From Bacteroidota bacterium (GTDB lineage Bacteria > Bacteroidota > Bacteroidia > Chitinophagales > Saprospiraceae), in contig WGNL01000032.1 of the NCBI GenBank assembly GCA_016124585.1, positions 1 to 45,738 of the forward strand: a stretch of DNA of 45,738 bases, in the 5' to 3' direction. The notes below the pieces were generated by a model. It was not told the DNA's origin and made no database searches. It was given only the letters and a program-made list of their open reading frames with translations. Every line of letters starts with the position of its first letter. Within the stretch, counting starts at the first letter, position 1. Shown here piece after piece: positions 1 to 7,410 of the stretch. Made by a program: the position numbers and the translations under genes.

Positions 1-141
1 CTGGCGACCGCCAGATGATGACCGATATGCAGATGCGTCAACAGGCACAGCGCAATATTCAGCAAGACCACCTCAATACGACCCGCAATATTGAGCGGAC
101 GGCGGACAAGAATATAGATATGGTCTTGGACAATGCCAGGA
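1..141. repeat. Terminal direct repeat (left copy), circular join
   Basis: These 141 bases are identical to the last 141 bases of the window (45598-45738). An exact end overlap of this kind is what an assembler leaves when it walks round a circle. A reading frame open at the right end continues in frame here. I read it as assembly redundancy of a circular molecule of about 45,597 bp, not as a biological terminal repeat. Confidence 0.95.
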
Positions 142-218
142 AGGAAGGGCGTGGGCCTGAACAGGATAGGCATCGGCCAAATGACCGTGACCACGACAAT
201 GACCATGACCGCCGCTAG
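1..218 (+). CDS. Hydrophilic plasmid protein, 3' part (continues from 45366 across the join)
   Basis: This is the C-terminal part of a gene that starts at 45366 and crosses the circular join. On the circle the gene is 450 bp and encodes 149 aa. The frame is continuous: the ATG at 15 and its duplicate at 45612 lie 82 codons after the start. The protein is very hydrophilic, Gln/Asn/Asp/Arg-rich and probably helical. It ends in an Asp/His/Arg/Asn-rich tail of alternating acidic and basic residues. I see no catalytic motif or signal peptide and do not recognise a family. It converges on the relaxase gene, which ends 3 bases downstream on the other strand, and is divergent from the genes upstream of the coupling protein. 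This suggests a mobilisation-region accessory protein, by position only. Confidence 0.7.
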   Translation, partial: GDRQMMTDMQMRQQAQRNIQQDHLNTTRNIERTADKNIDMVLDNARKEGRGPEQDRHRPNDRDHDNDHDRR

Positions 219-221
219 AAG

Positions 222-1649
222 CTATCTGTCAAGGTTGTAATTCTTGCCTTTCTGGTCTTGGTCTGGCCGCTCCCTCCCATCAGCCTTTCGTCGTTTTTCA
301 GGTTCAAAATCCATTGTCTGGGATTTTCCGCCGCCTTGCGCTTTCTGTGGGTTCGTTTTTTGGAGTTGTATTTCCAGTGACGAAGTTTGTTCGGACATTC
401 TGTGGTCAATGCCCGCCAAGGTTTTTTTCTGCGCCTCGATTTCTTCCCGAAGCGACTGGAGCTTGCCGGAAACCTTTCCAAAAATATTGTCATTGGAGGC
501 AATTTGTTTTTCGAGGGTTTTTATCTTTTCAACCTGTTCGCCCCGTTTATAAACCTGTTCTTGCTGCTGTTCGAGGGCATAGCGTTTTCGGCCCGCCCAC
601 TGCTCCCATGCCCTTTGCCTGTCCAACCGAACAAGGTGGCTGTCGTCGTATCGGGTGTTTTCCTCTTTTTCCTTGGCACTTGGTGTCGTATCGTTTTTTT
701 CCTTTCCTGCTGTTTTCTGTTGCTGTTTTTCGACCTGCACTTTTTTGCGCTCCTGCTCGATGGCTGTGTCCTCGATTTTCTGCTGCTGCTCCGCCTCGTA
801 CTTGTCGCGGTCGAAGTATTGCCGCTCCTCCGCCATGGTCTGGGCAAGCGGTAGGGATGCTTGGTCAATGTCGGCCAGTTTTTGCAGGTGGTTTTTACGC
901 TGCTCATTGTCCAGTTGGCGGGTAAGGCTGTAAATCTTGCCGTAGTCGTCCACCAGTACGAAGCTCCGGCGGTTGCCCGTGGCAAGTGTATAGCCGTTTC
1001 CTTCCAAGGCTGCACGGAAGGACTGCCCACTGTCGGATTGCCTGTAGAGTTCCTGAATCTCAGCCTTGCGGTCGTGCAGCGGTTCTTGGTAGCGAACCCG
1101 GTTGCCCTTTTTGCGCTCCTCATTGTTTTCTGCCCGCTGTTCGCAATAGACTTTGCCGTTCTCAAACTCGTGCTTCAAAGACCAGTCGGAGAGTTTCAGC
1201 TTTGAACCCCAGTCCGGGTCGTACATGCGCCCATCTTTGGGATTTACGAGATTGACAATGCAGTGGATGTGCTTGTGGGGGGTATCGTTGTGGGAGACAA
1301 TCAGGACTTCGTGTTCCTTGAGGCCAAGTTTTTCGAGCGTCTCGTCAGCCGCCTTCACCATGCGGTCTTTGCCCGGGCTTTCCTCGGGACTCCACGAAAG
1401 GCTGAACGTATAGACCGTTCCCTTCTCCCGCTTTCGCCCGGTCATGGGAACTCCCGCCTCTTGTTTTATCCTTTCGGCATTGCTGGCGGTGTAGGCCATC
1501 CACTTGACCGCGGCGTTGGGGTCTTGGACGGGCATGTTGCGCGTCTGCGTCCAGTCCACCCGCTCGGATGTCTGCGATTCCTTGTCATGCAGGTAATACA
1601 TTCCCGCACCTTTGAAAGAAAATCCCCGGCCTGCGATTCGAGCAATCAA
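222..1649 (-). CDS. mobA: MobP-type relaxase (mobilisation nuclease)
   Basis: A 475-aa relaxase expected to nick oriT and lead the cut strand into the recipient. The N-terminal half carries the HUH metal site, HNDTPHKHIHCIVN, with three histidines after an HxDT box (about residues 117-130). An early tyrosine pair in MYYLHDK (residues 17-23) is the likely nucleophile region. From about residue 270 the protein is a long Gln/Glu/Lys-rich coiled coil ending in a charged tail, as in other plasmid MobA proteins. The start is a TTG that directly abuts the stop codon of mobC (zero spacing), so translation is almost certainly coupled. The first ATG (codon 17) would cut into the conserved N-terminus. 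No transfer-channel genes are present, so it relies on a helper T4SS. Confidence 0.9.
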   Translation of the reverse strand: MIARIAGRGFSFKGAGMYYLHDKESQTSERVDWTQTRNMPVQDPNAAVKWMAYTASNAERIKQEAGVPMTGRKREKGTVYTFSLSWSPEESPGKDRMVKAADETLEKLGLKEHEVLIVSHNDTPHKHIHCIVNLVNPKDGRMYDPDWGSKLKLSDWSLKHEFENGKVYCEQRAENNEERKKGNRVRYQEPLHDRKAEIQELYRQSDSGQSFRAALEGNGYTLATGNRRSFVLVDDYGKIYSLTRQLDNEQRKNHLQKLADIDQASLPLAQTMAEERQYFDRDKYEAEQQQKIEDTAIEQERKKVQVEKQQQKTAGKEKNDTTPSAKEKEENTRYDDSHLVRLDRQRAWEQWAGRKRYALEQQQEQVYKRGEQVEKIKTLEKQIASNDNIFGKVSGKLQSLREEIEAQKKTLAGIDHRMSEQTSSLEIQLQKTNPQKAQGGGKSQTMDFEPEKRRKADGRERPDQDQKGKNYNLDR

Positions 1650-2015
1650 TTATTCAAGATTTAGTTGTTTGAAAATGGTTGTAAGGAGTTGGTTAAGGAC
1701 GGCGGAGCATTCCCGCAGTTCATCCGGCATGTCGTCGTGGATATGGAACTTCCTGACGGCTTGGTTGATATTGTTGCCAATAGAGCGGAGTTGAAAGACA
1801 AGCTGCGGGTCAAGGATGGTTTCGCCGTTGTCGTTGGACAGAGCCAGTGCATCCGGCTTTGCGGGCCTATCCAGAAGGCCGCGGACATATTCGCTGACGC
1901 TTTTCCCCATGCTGTGGGCCTGCTGTTTGAAGCGGGCCTTTTCGGCATGGGTGCAGCGGATGGGCGGTAATACCGCCATTAGTTTGTCTGCTTCTTTTTT
2001 CTGCGGTCGTGCCAT
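1650..2015 (-). CDS. mobC: MobC-like relaxosome accessory protein
   Basis: A 121-aa protein immediately upstream of the relaxase and coupled to it. The N-terminal half (about 15-50: IRCTHAEKARFKQQA.. then MGKSVSEYVRGLL) looks like a ribbon-helix-helix DNA-binding fold. The C-terminal half has the MobC signature LRSIGNNINQAVRK (about residues 77-90). In known mobilisable plasmids such proteins bind oriT, help open the DNA at nic and repress the mob operon. The start ATG lies at 2013-2015, with the candidate oriT region directly upstream. Family assignment is firm; the specific DNA target is inferred. Confidence 0.88.
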   Translation of the reverse strand: MARPQKKEADKLMAVLPPIRCTHAEKARFKQQAHSMGKSVSEYVRGLLDRPAKPDALALSNDNGETILDPQLVFQLRSIGNNINQAVRKFHIHDDMPDELRECSAVLNQLLTTIFKQLNLE

Positions 2016-2323
2016 GGTTCAAAAATCTGTTGGCTGGATTTTTCGGAGTACGCAAGAACGCCAGGGGGATGCAACGGGGGGGGATGCCCCCTTGCCGAGA
2101 TGCGTTTTTGTAGGTGCAGGTTTTCGGGTCACCGAAAGTCTGCATATACAAAAACCACATCTCGCTACCCTGCTTCCACAAAAGTACCGATTGATTCCAT
2201 GAACCGCAAATGCTCCGGCAAAAAATATCCACAATGTATGCACCTGCCGCCGTGCCCGCTCCCTTCCCTTGCCCAAGGACAAGCTGCTAACTAAAAGAAA
2301 ATAACCGAAGTTAGGGGAATGAA
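2016..2323. other. Gene-free region upstream of mobC; candidate oriT
   Basis: There is no convincing gene here between the divergent mobC (-) and the gene at 2324 (+). It holds a G/C hairpin at 2071-2095 (GCAA, one bulged base, GGGGG paired with CCCCCTTGC) and a tandem GGGGGATGC motif. TACCCTGC at 2166-2173 resembles the IncP nic consensus YATCCTG|Y. Position next to mobC/relaxase, a hairpin and a nic-like sequence make it the best oriT candidate on the plasmid. The nic call rests on a short motif and is weak. Confidence 0.4.
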
Positions 2324-2608
2324 ATGCGCTTCAACCTGTCATCGCTGTTCTGCCGTAAAACTGACGTTTCAAGCAAAGACCGCTTGTTGGCCTTGAAGGA
2401 ATTTTCCCTTGCCGCCCCCTACGTGCTCGACCCCGAACACCTCATGGACGCCGTTGCCTTGCTCGAAGAATTTGGCTGGAACGCCGAAAATGCAGCCCGT
2501 CATATTGGCAACCGCACAATGCTGGATTTCGACGAGGCCATGATGGAAAAGGGTGACGACCCGTTTGGCGAGGCCGGAGAAAATCCCTTCCCTGGTCCGG
2601 CTGGTTAG
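2324..2608 (+). CDS. Hypothetical protein, 94 aa
   Basis: A small soluble protein with an Arg/Lys-rich start, a helical central part (LMDAVALLEEFGWNAENAARHIGNRT) and an acidic, Gly/Pro-rich tail. The start is preceded by TTAGGGGA, a weak ribosome-binding site. No family is recognised. It is divergent from mobC and so shares the candidate oriT region as its upstream sequence, which hints at a backbone role without proving one. Confidence 0.6.
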   Translation: MRFNLSSLFCRKTDVSSKDRLLALKEFSLAAPYVLDPEHLMDAVALLEEFGWNAENAARHIGNRTMLDFDEAMMEKGDDPFGEAGENPFPGPAG

Positions 2609-2674
2609 AGCCATGCTAACTGGTTCTAATGTGCCTCACTCGGAGCGGCAAAATCTACGGTGAGACCCATCCGA

Positions 2675-2687
2675 AACTATAATAGTT
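2675..2687. repeat. AACTAT/ATAGTT palindrome
   Basis: AACTAT and ATAGTT surround a single A. The half-site ACTAT/ATAGT recurs on this plasmid at 6281-6312, 9701-9714 and 44941-44952, and ATAGT alone at about 3072-3076. It sits between two convergent genes, so a role here is unclear. Confidence 0.3.
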
Positions 2688-2711
2688 ATTACTTTGGCCG
2701 ACGCTGCCTCA

Positions 2712-2948
2712 TTAGGGACTGGGTGGATTGCCCGAAGGCGGACAGGCCCTGTCCGAGATTTTTTTAAGTATCCCGAGCGCCGTTTTTAGGTCGCCGTCAG
2801 CTTGCATCAAGATGGATTTGGACATTTCTGTGTGTCCAGTTACATACTCTTCTTTGTCAGGCTCGTCGTACTCTTCAAATATTTTTTTGAGGCCGCTCTT
2901 TTCCAAGTATTGGTCAAGAACAACATGGCTAAAACTTCCTTTGGGCAT
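2712..2948 (-). CDS. Hypothetical protein, 78 aa
   Basis: A small acidic soluble protein with helix-rich composition, starting MPKGSFSHVV. I chose the ATG at 2946-2948 because a GGAGG box lies 8 bases in front of it. An upstream in-frame TTG (2961-2963) overlaps that GGAGG box, so it is unlikely to be used. The segment YLEKSGLKKIFEEY resembles FLEKSGMLELLES near the start of the protein at 39563, so the two may be distant relatives. Function unknown. Confidence 0.55.
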   Translation of the reverse strand: MPKGSFSHVVLDQYLEKSGLKKIFEEYDEPDKEEYVTGHTEMSKSILMQADGDLKTALGILKKISDRACPPSGNPPSP

Positions 2949-3094
2949 TTCCATATCCTCCAAAAGGGGGTTGATGCCACATAGATTACATATTTAATTG
3001 TTTTTGTCAATATCTTTATGGTCAAAAGCTGATTTCAGAACAGCGCCTTGGTGTGTGCTGTTCTTATTTTTATAGTTTCCTAAACTACTAAATC

Positions 3095-3484
3095 ATGGAC
3101 AACGACTTCACACCTTTGGACAAAAACAGGCACGATAGGAGTTTGGAGGATTGGCTGCGGCAAGGCAGTAAAAACGACGGTTCGGGCAATCAGGGAAATT
3201 CCTTGGAAACCGGAAATGATATGTATGGAAAAACCGTTCGTCAACTGCCTGTCTATGCCGATGCTTGGTTTGACTGGAAGTTTTATTTAGGGAGTTGGCG
3301 TTTGAAGATAACCGATGAACAATACCCCCAGGATGCCGATTTTTCGCAGCTTGCGAGCAAGTCCAAGGGATTCATCGCAAATATGACGATGGAAATATAC
3401 GGGGCAAGGGTTGACCGTATCCGTTTTTGGAAAGAGGGAAATATTTTGAGAAAAGGGCGGTGGGTGGCCGCCTTTGAAGATTAG
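3095..3484 (+). CDS. Hypothetical protein, 129 aa
   Basis: A soluble protein with a polar Asn/Asp/Gly-rich N-terminal 40 residues, then a compact Trp/Tyr-rich part (AWFDWKFYLGSWRLKI, about 57-72) that looks like a small beta-containing domain. There is no signal peptide and no recognised family. An ATTTTTATAGT box (3066-3076), shared with the partition region, lies just upstream of the start. It converges on the ArdC operon and ends 3 bases before its last gene. Confidence 0.6.
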   Translation: MDNDFTPLDKNRHDRSLEDWLRQGSKNDGSGNQGNSLETGNDMYGKTVRQLPVYADAWFDWKFYLGSWRLKITDEQYPQDADFSQLASKSKGFIANMTMEIYGARVDRIRFWKEGNILRKGRWVAAFED

Positions 3485-3487
3485 CAC

Positions 3488-3793
3488 TTAGAAAAGCTTC
3501 AACTGCCGTTCTTGTTTGATATAGTCCTGCCACTCCTTGGATGACCCGCTCTCGCCCAGCCATGCCCGGACGTACCCTTCCGGCCCGCCCATTTCTTCGA
3601 TGCCTGCCGCGTTCGTGAAGTGCGACTTGTAGCCCGTCTCGGTCATGGGCAGTTGCCCCTTGCCCTGCCGCTGGATGGAAAGATGGGCAAGCGACCACCC
3701 ATAGGTATTCCTAAAGGATGGCGAGTAGTCCGGCACGTAGGTCACGTCAACGGCGATGCCCTGCCAAGTGAGGCTCAGTTCGTGCTTTTGCAT
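3488..3793 (-). CDS. Hypothetical protein, last gene of the ArdC operon (101 aa)
   Basis: The start lies 5 bases after the ardC stop codon, so it is very likely co-transcribed and perhaps translationally coupled. The 101-aa protein is mixed alpha/beta, with VDVTYVPDY early and a conserved-looking TETGYKSHF segment at about residues 52-60. The C-terminal 30 residues are charged and helical (ARAWLGESGSSKEWQDYI). I know of small unnamed proteins beside ardC on Bacteroidota plasmids but cannot assign a function. Its likely role is support of the antirestriction gene during plasmid entry. Confidence 0.7.
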   Translation of the reverse strand: MQKHELSLTWQGIAVDVTYVPDYSPSFRNTYGWSLAHLSIQRQGKGQLPMTETGYKSHFTNAAGIEEMGGPEGYVRAWLGESGSSKEWQDYIKQERQLKLF

Positions 3794-3798
3794 CTCCC

Positions 3799-4749
3799 CT
3801 ACCCTTTCCCCGGCGTTGGTTTGCCAATGGCGTACTGGCTGCCCTCAAGGATGAAATCGGCTGCCTTCTGCGCTTGGGCGGATGCCCGCACGACGGCCTT
3901 GTTGTCCGCCTTCATCACGCCGAGCCAGCTCTGGATGTAGGCGGCGTTGCTGGTGATGGTCTTCGAGAAGCCAAGGGCTGCGCAGCAAAAGGCCGAGCAA
4001 AGCTCCGCCACGAGTTCCTCCTTGGCGTATTCGAGGTCGCCGAATTCAGCGCCCTTCTCCCGGTCAAGCCTGGACGGGTGGCCCGTCCAGTGGCCGAGTT
4101 CGTGGAGCGCCGTGGCGTAAAAGGGTTCTGCCTCGCCCTTGAACTGCTCCCGGAGCGGTAGCCTGATTTTGTCGGCGCTGCGGTCGTAGTATGCCCGGTT
4201 GCTCTGGGTGATTTCGATGTCCGCTCCGGTGGAGTGGATAAGCCCCTCGGCACGGTCGTCCTTCTCGAAGTCCTGCAAGGGTTCCTGCGGCTGGGCTTCG
4301 TAGAACTTGTCATCAAGCCCTTCCGTCTGGGCCACGTTGAACACCCGGTACAGTTTCAGGACGGGTATCGAGGTAATGCCAGCCTCCTTGAACTGGGCAG
4401 GGGTCATTCCCTCTGCCTTGTCCGGCTTGACATATTTATTGTCTTCGGTGACATAGGCTTTTTTGTAAAAGGCAATCGGCGAAGACTTCTCGCCCTTGAG
4501 GACGTGGCCGCCCAGTTCCTTGACCTGGTTGAACGTGAGCCAGGTGTTTTTAAGGAAGCCCGTTTGGATGAGCGTAAAGCTCAAGAGGAACTGGTTGACG
4601 CCCCGGTAGTATGTCCCGGTATGGGCGTTCCGGGCAAAGTCGTTGTCCTGCCCGAAGGCAATCCAAGGCCTGTTCCAGTCTGTTTTGTGTGCTTCGAGAT
4701 GCTCGATGATGGTGTTGGTAACGGTTTGGTAGATTTCATTGGTCTTCAT
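3799..4749 (-). CDS. ardC: ArdC-type antirestriction protein
   Basis: A 316-aa protein with the two ArdC domains. The N-terminal part (about 1-135), starting MKTNEIYQTVTNTIIEHLE and including YRGVNQFLLS (about 48-57) and LKGEKSSPI, is the ssDNA-binding domain. The C-terminal part is a zincin-type metallopeptidase with HELGH at 216-220, followed by WTGHPSRLDR and a Glu-rich helix (EELVAEL, 245-251) that should supply the third ligand. Known ArdC proteins protect incoming plasmid DNA from host restriction. The open frame extends upstream to 5181, but that extension overlaps the preceding gene and a hairpin, so the start at 4747-4749 (AAGGAAGG upstream) is preferred. Confidence 0.9.
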   Translation of the reverse strand: MKTNEIYQTVTNTIIEHLEAHKTDWNRPWIAFGQDNDFARNAHTGTYYRGVNQFLLSFTLIQTGFLKNTWLTFNQVKELGGHVLKGEKSSPIAFYKKAYVTEDNKYVKPDKAEGMTPAQFKEAGITSIPVLKLYRVFNVAQTEGLDDKFYEAQPQEPLQDFEKDDRAEGLIHSTGADIEITQSNRAYYDRSADKIRLPLREQFKGEAEPFYATALHELGHWTGHPSRLDREKGAEFGDLEYAKEELVAELCSAFCCAALGFSKTITSNAAYIQSWLGVMKADNKAVVRASAQAQKAADFILEGSQYAIGKPTPGKG

Positions 4750-4772
4750 TTCATGGTTCCTTCCTTGCCCTG

Positions 4773-4801
4773 CCCGCACACCCTTTCTCGGGGTGTGCGG
4801 G
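4773..4801. promoter_or_regulatory. Strong hairpin between the 68-aa gene and ardC
   Basis: CCCGCACACCC (4773-4783) is perfectly complementary to GGGTGTGCGGG (4791-4801), with a 7-base loop. It lies in the 68-base gap between two co-directional genes of the ArdC operon. No T-run follows on the minus strand, so it is not a standard intrinsic terminator. It could stabilise mRNA or set ardC expression relative to the upstream gene. Confidence 0.5.
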
Positions 4802-4817
4802 GGTATGTTGCCGATGC

Positions 4818-5024
4818 CTAGTCCTTGACGGGAAAGCCGACGAGTTCGACCTGGCCGTTCAGTGGGATGGGCATGGCATCCAGGAGTATGTTCAGCCCCT
4901 CCCCGTCCTTGTGCCGGAAAGCGACGCCGATGCGCGGGCCTATCCGGGTCTCTGCGCCGTCCGCAACCTTGGTATGGATGTTGAAGTCTGGTCTGCGCCC
5001 TTGTTTTTCGTTTGTGTCCGTCAT
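4818..5024 (-). CDS. Small hypothetical protein upstream of ardC, 68 aa
   Basis: First gene of the ArdC operon. The start ATG at 5022-5024 is chosen because AAAGGAG lies 6 bases upstream; an ATG 11 codons earlier lacks such a site. The leader ACAAACAAAGGAGAA is shared with the DUF6876-like gene at 32283. The protein is small and beta-rich (FNIHTKVADGAETRIGP, then IGVAFRHKDGEGLNILLDAMP and VELVGFPVKD). It has no membrane segment and no recognised catalytic residues. Similar short proteins precede ardC on other Bacteroidota plasmids; their role is unknown. Confidence 0.75.
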   Translation of the reverse strand: MTDTNEKQGRRPDFNIHTKVADGAETRIGPRIGVAFRHKDGEGLNILLDAMPIPLNGQVELVGFPVKD

Positions 5025-5233
5025 TATATTCTCCTTTGTTTGTGTGGTTTCTGACATGAAAGCAAAAAGTCATGCCAGCCGCAAGGCCCAAGGGGATTGT
5101 CAAAGGTCTGCCAAGACCGACAGGCTTGCCTTTTACAATTCCCGTGGAGCATGACAGGTTTAATGTCCAGCAAAGCACCAAGGCAAGGGAGTTGGAAAAT
5201 TACGGAATGGAAAAATCTGGGAAAGACCGCCGC

Positions 5234-6259
5234 TTACGGCAATGGCGGGGCGGGCGGCTCTGAAAAAACGGGTATGTCCCCTGCCCTGAGCGCGTCGTTC
5301 AGGTCAACGTGCGGCTGGAACTTGGTGCTGTGGTTGACGACCTTGTGACCAAAATCCGCAATGAAGTCCTGCGTCCTGGACTGGCCGGGGGCATTGTTGT
5401 CGAGGAAGGTGTTGATGATGCCATATCCCTGCTCCTCGATGTGGGCCTTTGCAAGGCCATAGGACTGGAGGCCGTTGAGTATGATGCTGTCACCGGAAAG
5501 GCAATCAACGCGGAGCATTACGAGCAGGCTAAGGAAATCAAGTTGGCCTTCAAAGAGGTTGACCACTCCCCCACCCTGTTTGCCGGGAACGAAGGTGATG
5601 TCGCGCACGATGAGCGCCGATTTAAAAATGAGCTTCGGGTCGTCGGATGCAGAGCGTATCTCGTACCCCCCTCCCCTATTCTTCATTCCAAAGGCGAAAT
5701 AAGGCCGCTCTGATGGCCTCTGTTTGTTCCGGTAGTGTATGAGCCTCAAATATTTTTGGGCAAACACGCGGGGCACTCCGCGCCCTTCCAGATAGGAAAG
5801 AACGAGCGATGAAGTCAAAGGGGCCTCCTTCACGAACTCAAGGTCGCGGTCGGCCTCGATATTCGGTAAAATGCTGTCCGTAAAATTCACCGGAATTTGC
5901 TGACTAAAAGAAAAGAAATCGGCTTGGTGCTTGTGATTGCCCCCTACCCTACCGCCTTGGAAAGATTGTGGACTGCCCATGGTGCTTTCCAGCCAAGAGA
6001 GGGCATCGGAGACCCGGCAGGGCTTTCCGCTTGTGCGCAGGAACTTGATGGCAAAGTCCAAGGTGTTGCCCCCTTCCGACTCCCCGAAGTCGAACCACGA
6101 GTTTTTGGCCAGGTTTACGTTGAAGGAAGGCTCGGCCTCGGAACGGAACGGTGACAGGTATTTGTGCTCCGTGCGCCCGCGCTCGACTTTTTTCACTTGG
6201 AAGCCAATGCGCTCCATCAGGTCTGCTAACTTTATTTGCTTGGCTTGGTTGGCGTTCAT
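5234..6259 (-). CDS. TOPRIM primase-like protein
   Basis: A 341-aa protein resembling the N-terminal and TOPRIM parts of DnaG-type primases found on Bacteroidota mobile elements. Residues about 34-72 (KYLSPFRSEAEPSFNVN ... WFDFGESEGGNTLDFAI) align by eye with the DnaG zinc-binding domain, but the Cys/His ligands are replaced, so it should not bind zinc. The TOPRIM region follows: an acidic strand near FEGQLDFLSLL, then ILNGLQSYGLAKAHI and NTFLDNNAPGQSRTQDF with the DxxxPG-like metal site. It ends in a Pro-rich tail. Likely role: priming of plasmid or transferred-strand synthesis. It is transcribed leftward from beside the 42-bp palindrome at 6285. Confidence 0.8.
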   Translation of the reverse strand: MNANQAKQIKLADLMERIGFQVKKVERGRTEHKYLSPFRSEAEPSFNVNLAKNSWFDFGESEGGNTLDFAIKFLRTSGKPCRVSDALSWLESTMGSPQSFQGGRVGGNHKHQADFFSFSQQIPVNFTDSILPNIEADRDLEFVKEAPLTSSLVLSYLEGRGVPRVFAQKYLRLIHYRNKQRPSERPYFAFGMKNRGGGYEIRSASDDPKLIFKSALIVRDITFVPGKQGGGVVNLFEGQLDFLSLLVMLRVDCLSGDSIILNGLQSYGLAKAHIEEQGYGIINTFLDNNAPGQSRTQDFIADFGHKVVNHSTKFQPHVDLNDALRAGDIPVFSEPPAPPLP

Positions 6260-6284
6260 GATGGCATAAATACAATTAAAACTA

Positions 6285-6326
6285 TTTTTACAATAATTAC
6301 TATTTTTATAGTAATTATTGTAAAAA
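6285..6326. repeat. Perfect 42-bp inverted repeat, centromere/operator candidate
   Basis: Two perfect 19-bp arms (left 6285-6303, right 6308-6326) flank TTTT. The arms contain TTTTTACAATAA and ACTAT. Related boxes occur upstream of parA (7349-7360, 7376-7390, 7396-7410) and after rep (9705-9720). It lies between the primase start (6259) and the end of the partition operon (6336). The shape fits a parS-like site or operator for the ribbon-helix-helix partner. A bidirectional terminator is also possible because the arms are A/T-rich. Confidence 0.6.
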
Positions 6327-6335
6327 CCATAAAAA

Positions 6336-6602
6336 CTACAATTTTCCCTTATCCTGGTCTATCAACCATTCGATATATTCGCCGAGCTTCATCCCCCTTA
6401 GGCTTGAACCTATCTTGGCCTGGCGGTGGTGGATGCCGTTCACATACAGTATTCTGGGCTTTTCGTCCTTTTCGGTTTTCGTTGGCACTTCCTCCTTGAC
6501 GGGAATTTCGTCAATGGCCGCTTTTTGGACCTTCTTTGCCGCATCGCTGATTTCCGTCTGCGAGGTGGCCACGTCGAATATGCTGTTTCTTTTCTTTGCC
6601 AT
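6336..6602 (-). CDS. Small ParB-like partition partner (88 aa)
   Basis: It starts 4 bases after the parA stop, in the position of the small centromere-binding partner of a type Ib-like partition system. The N-terminal 50 residues are Lys/Glu-rich and probably disordered. The C-terminal part (ILYVNGIHHRQAKIGSSLRGMKLGEYIEWLID, about 51-82) fits a ribbon-helix-helix: a short strand followed by two helices. In such systems the protein binds parS, autoregulates the operon and stimulates the ParA ATPase. Its targets are inferred to be the TTTTTAC(A/T)ATAA boxes around the operon. Confidence 0.75.
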   Translation of the reverse strand: MAKKRNSIFDVATSQTEISDAAKKVQKAAIDEIPVKEEVPTKTEKDEKPRILYVNGIHHRQAKIGSSLRGMKLGEYIEWLIDQDKGKL

Positions 6603-6606
6603 GATA

Positions 6607-7278
6607 TTAGAACTTAAACTTTTTCAAAAACTCTTTGAAGAATGGCCCAAAGCGCCTTTCCCCTTCCGCGTTGTCCAACACGCTTTCGTAGGTGAAGGGC
6701 TTGGAGAGTGCCTTCACATCGGAGAGCGAGTTCTCAAACATGGGAACGCCGAGCTTTTTCATGAACGCCACGGCCTCGTCGTTCTCGCTCCTTTGGTTGC
6801 GCTTGTTCAGGAAGCCCCAGTAGGTGAAGGAAAAACCCTTCTCTGATTTGTATTCGTCAATCCCCTTGACCAGTTTGATAAACTCTATGGTGCTCAGGCC
6901 TTCCAAGTCCCCGGCCACAATGGGTATGAGCAGGTAGTCGCAGTAGGTGATGGCTGTTGAAAGCTGGCTGTCCTCGCTGCCTTCGGTAAGGCGCGGCACG
7001 TCGATGAAAATCACGTCGTACTTGCTGCGCAGGTGGCGGATTTCATCGAAGAGGAATTTGGGCTGCACCCGTTCAATGGGGTAGGGCGGCGCTGCCCCGC
7101 CATAGACGGATTGCTGTTCAAATTCGCGGTACTTGAACGCGCTTTGCTGGCTGTCGGTGTCAAGGACCATAACCTTCAGTTTTTTCTTTTTGGCCAGTGC
7201 CGTTGCAAGGTGGAGCGTGATGCTGGTCTTACCAAGCCCTCCTTTCCTGTGCGCAACCGATATGATTTTTGCATCCAT
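6607..7278 (-). CDS. parA: ParA partition ATPase
   Basis: A 223-aa ParA/MinD-family ATPase. The deviant Walker A box RKGGLGKTS is at about residues 11-19, the A' box VLDTDSQQS follows at about 38-46, and the Walker B strand VIFIDVPRL at about 94-102. There is no N-terminal DNA-binding HTH, so it is the short (type Ib) form in which the partner protein does the repression. It positions plasmid copies over the nucleoid before division. It lies in an operon with the ribbon-helix-helix gene at 6602 and is preceded by A/T-rich boxes at 7349-7410. Confidence 0.92.
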   Translation of the reverse strand: MDAKIISVAHRKGGLGKTSITLHLATALAKKKKLKVMVLDTDSQQSAFKYREFEQQSVYGGAAPPYPIERVQPKFLFDEIRHLRSKYDVIFIDVPRLTEGSEDSQLSTAITYCDYLLIPIVAGDLEGLSTIEFIKLVKGIDEYKSEKGFSFTYWGFLNKRNQRSENDEAVAFMKKLGVPMFENSLSDVKALSKPFTYESVLDNAEGERRFGPFFKEFLKKFKF

Positions 7279-7348
7279 GATAAAGATGTTTGTCTTTGAT
7301 TTGTTTAAGCCGCAAAAATAGTATTTATAGCTTATACTCTAAAAACAA

Positions 7349-7410
7349 TTTTTACAATAAAAACTACAAAATAAGTTTTTACTATAAAAAATATATTTAC
7401 TATAAAAATA
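7349..7410. promoter_or_regulatory. Cluster of TTTTTAC(A/T)ATAA boxes upstream of parA
   Basis: Three related boxes lie at 7349-7360, 7376-7390 and 7396-7410 in the leader of parA (start 7278). They match the arms of the palindrome at 6285-6326. This is the expected place for autoregulation of a parA operon by its small DNA-binding partner and may also act as the centromere. The rest of 7411-7690 has no convincing gene. Confidence 0.5.

Noticed and set aside
1-141. Biological terminal repeat of a linear element or phage
   Set aside because: A gene reads in frame across the join and plasmid genes fill the whole window; exact assembly overlap of a circle is simpler.
521-1165. Long frames overlapping the relaxase on both strands
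   Set aside because: Arg/Ser/Thr- or Cys/Phe-rich shadows of the relaxase coding sequence.
3799-5181. 460-aa version of ArdC starting at 5181
   Set aside because: The extra N-terminal part overlaps the 68-aa gene and hairpin in another frame and has low-complexity Arg/His content; the conserved start is MKTNEIYQ.
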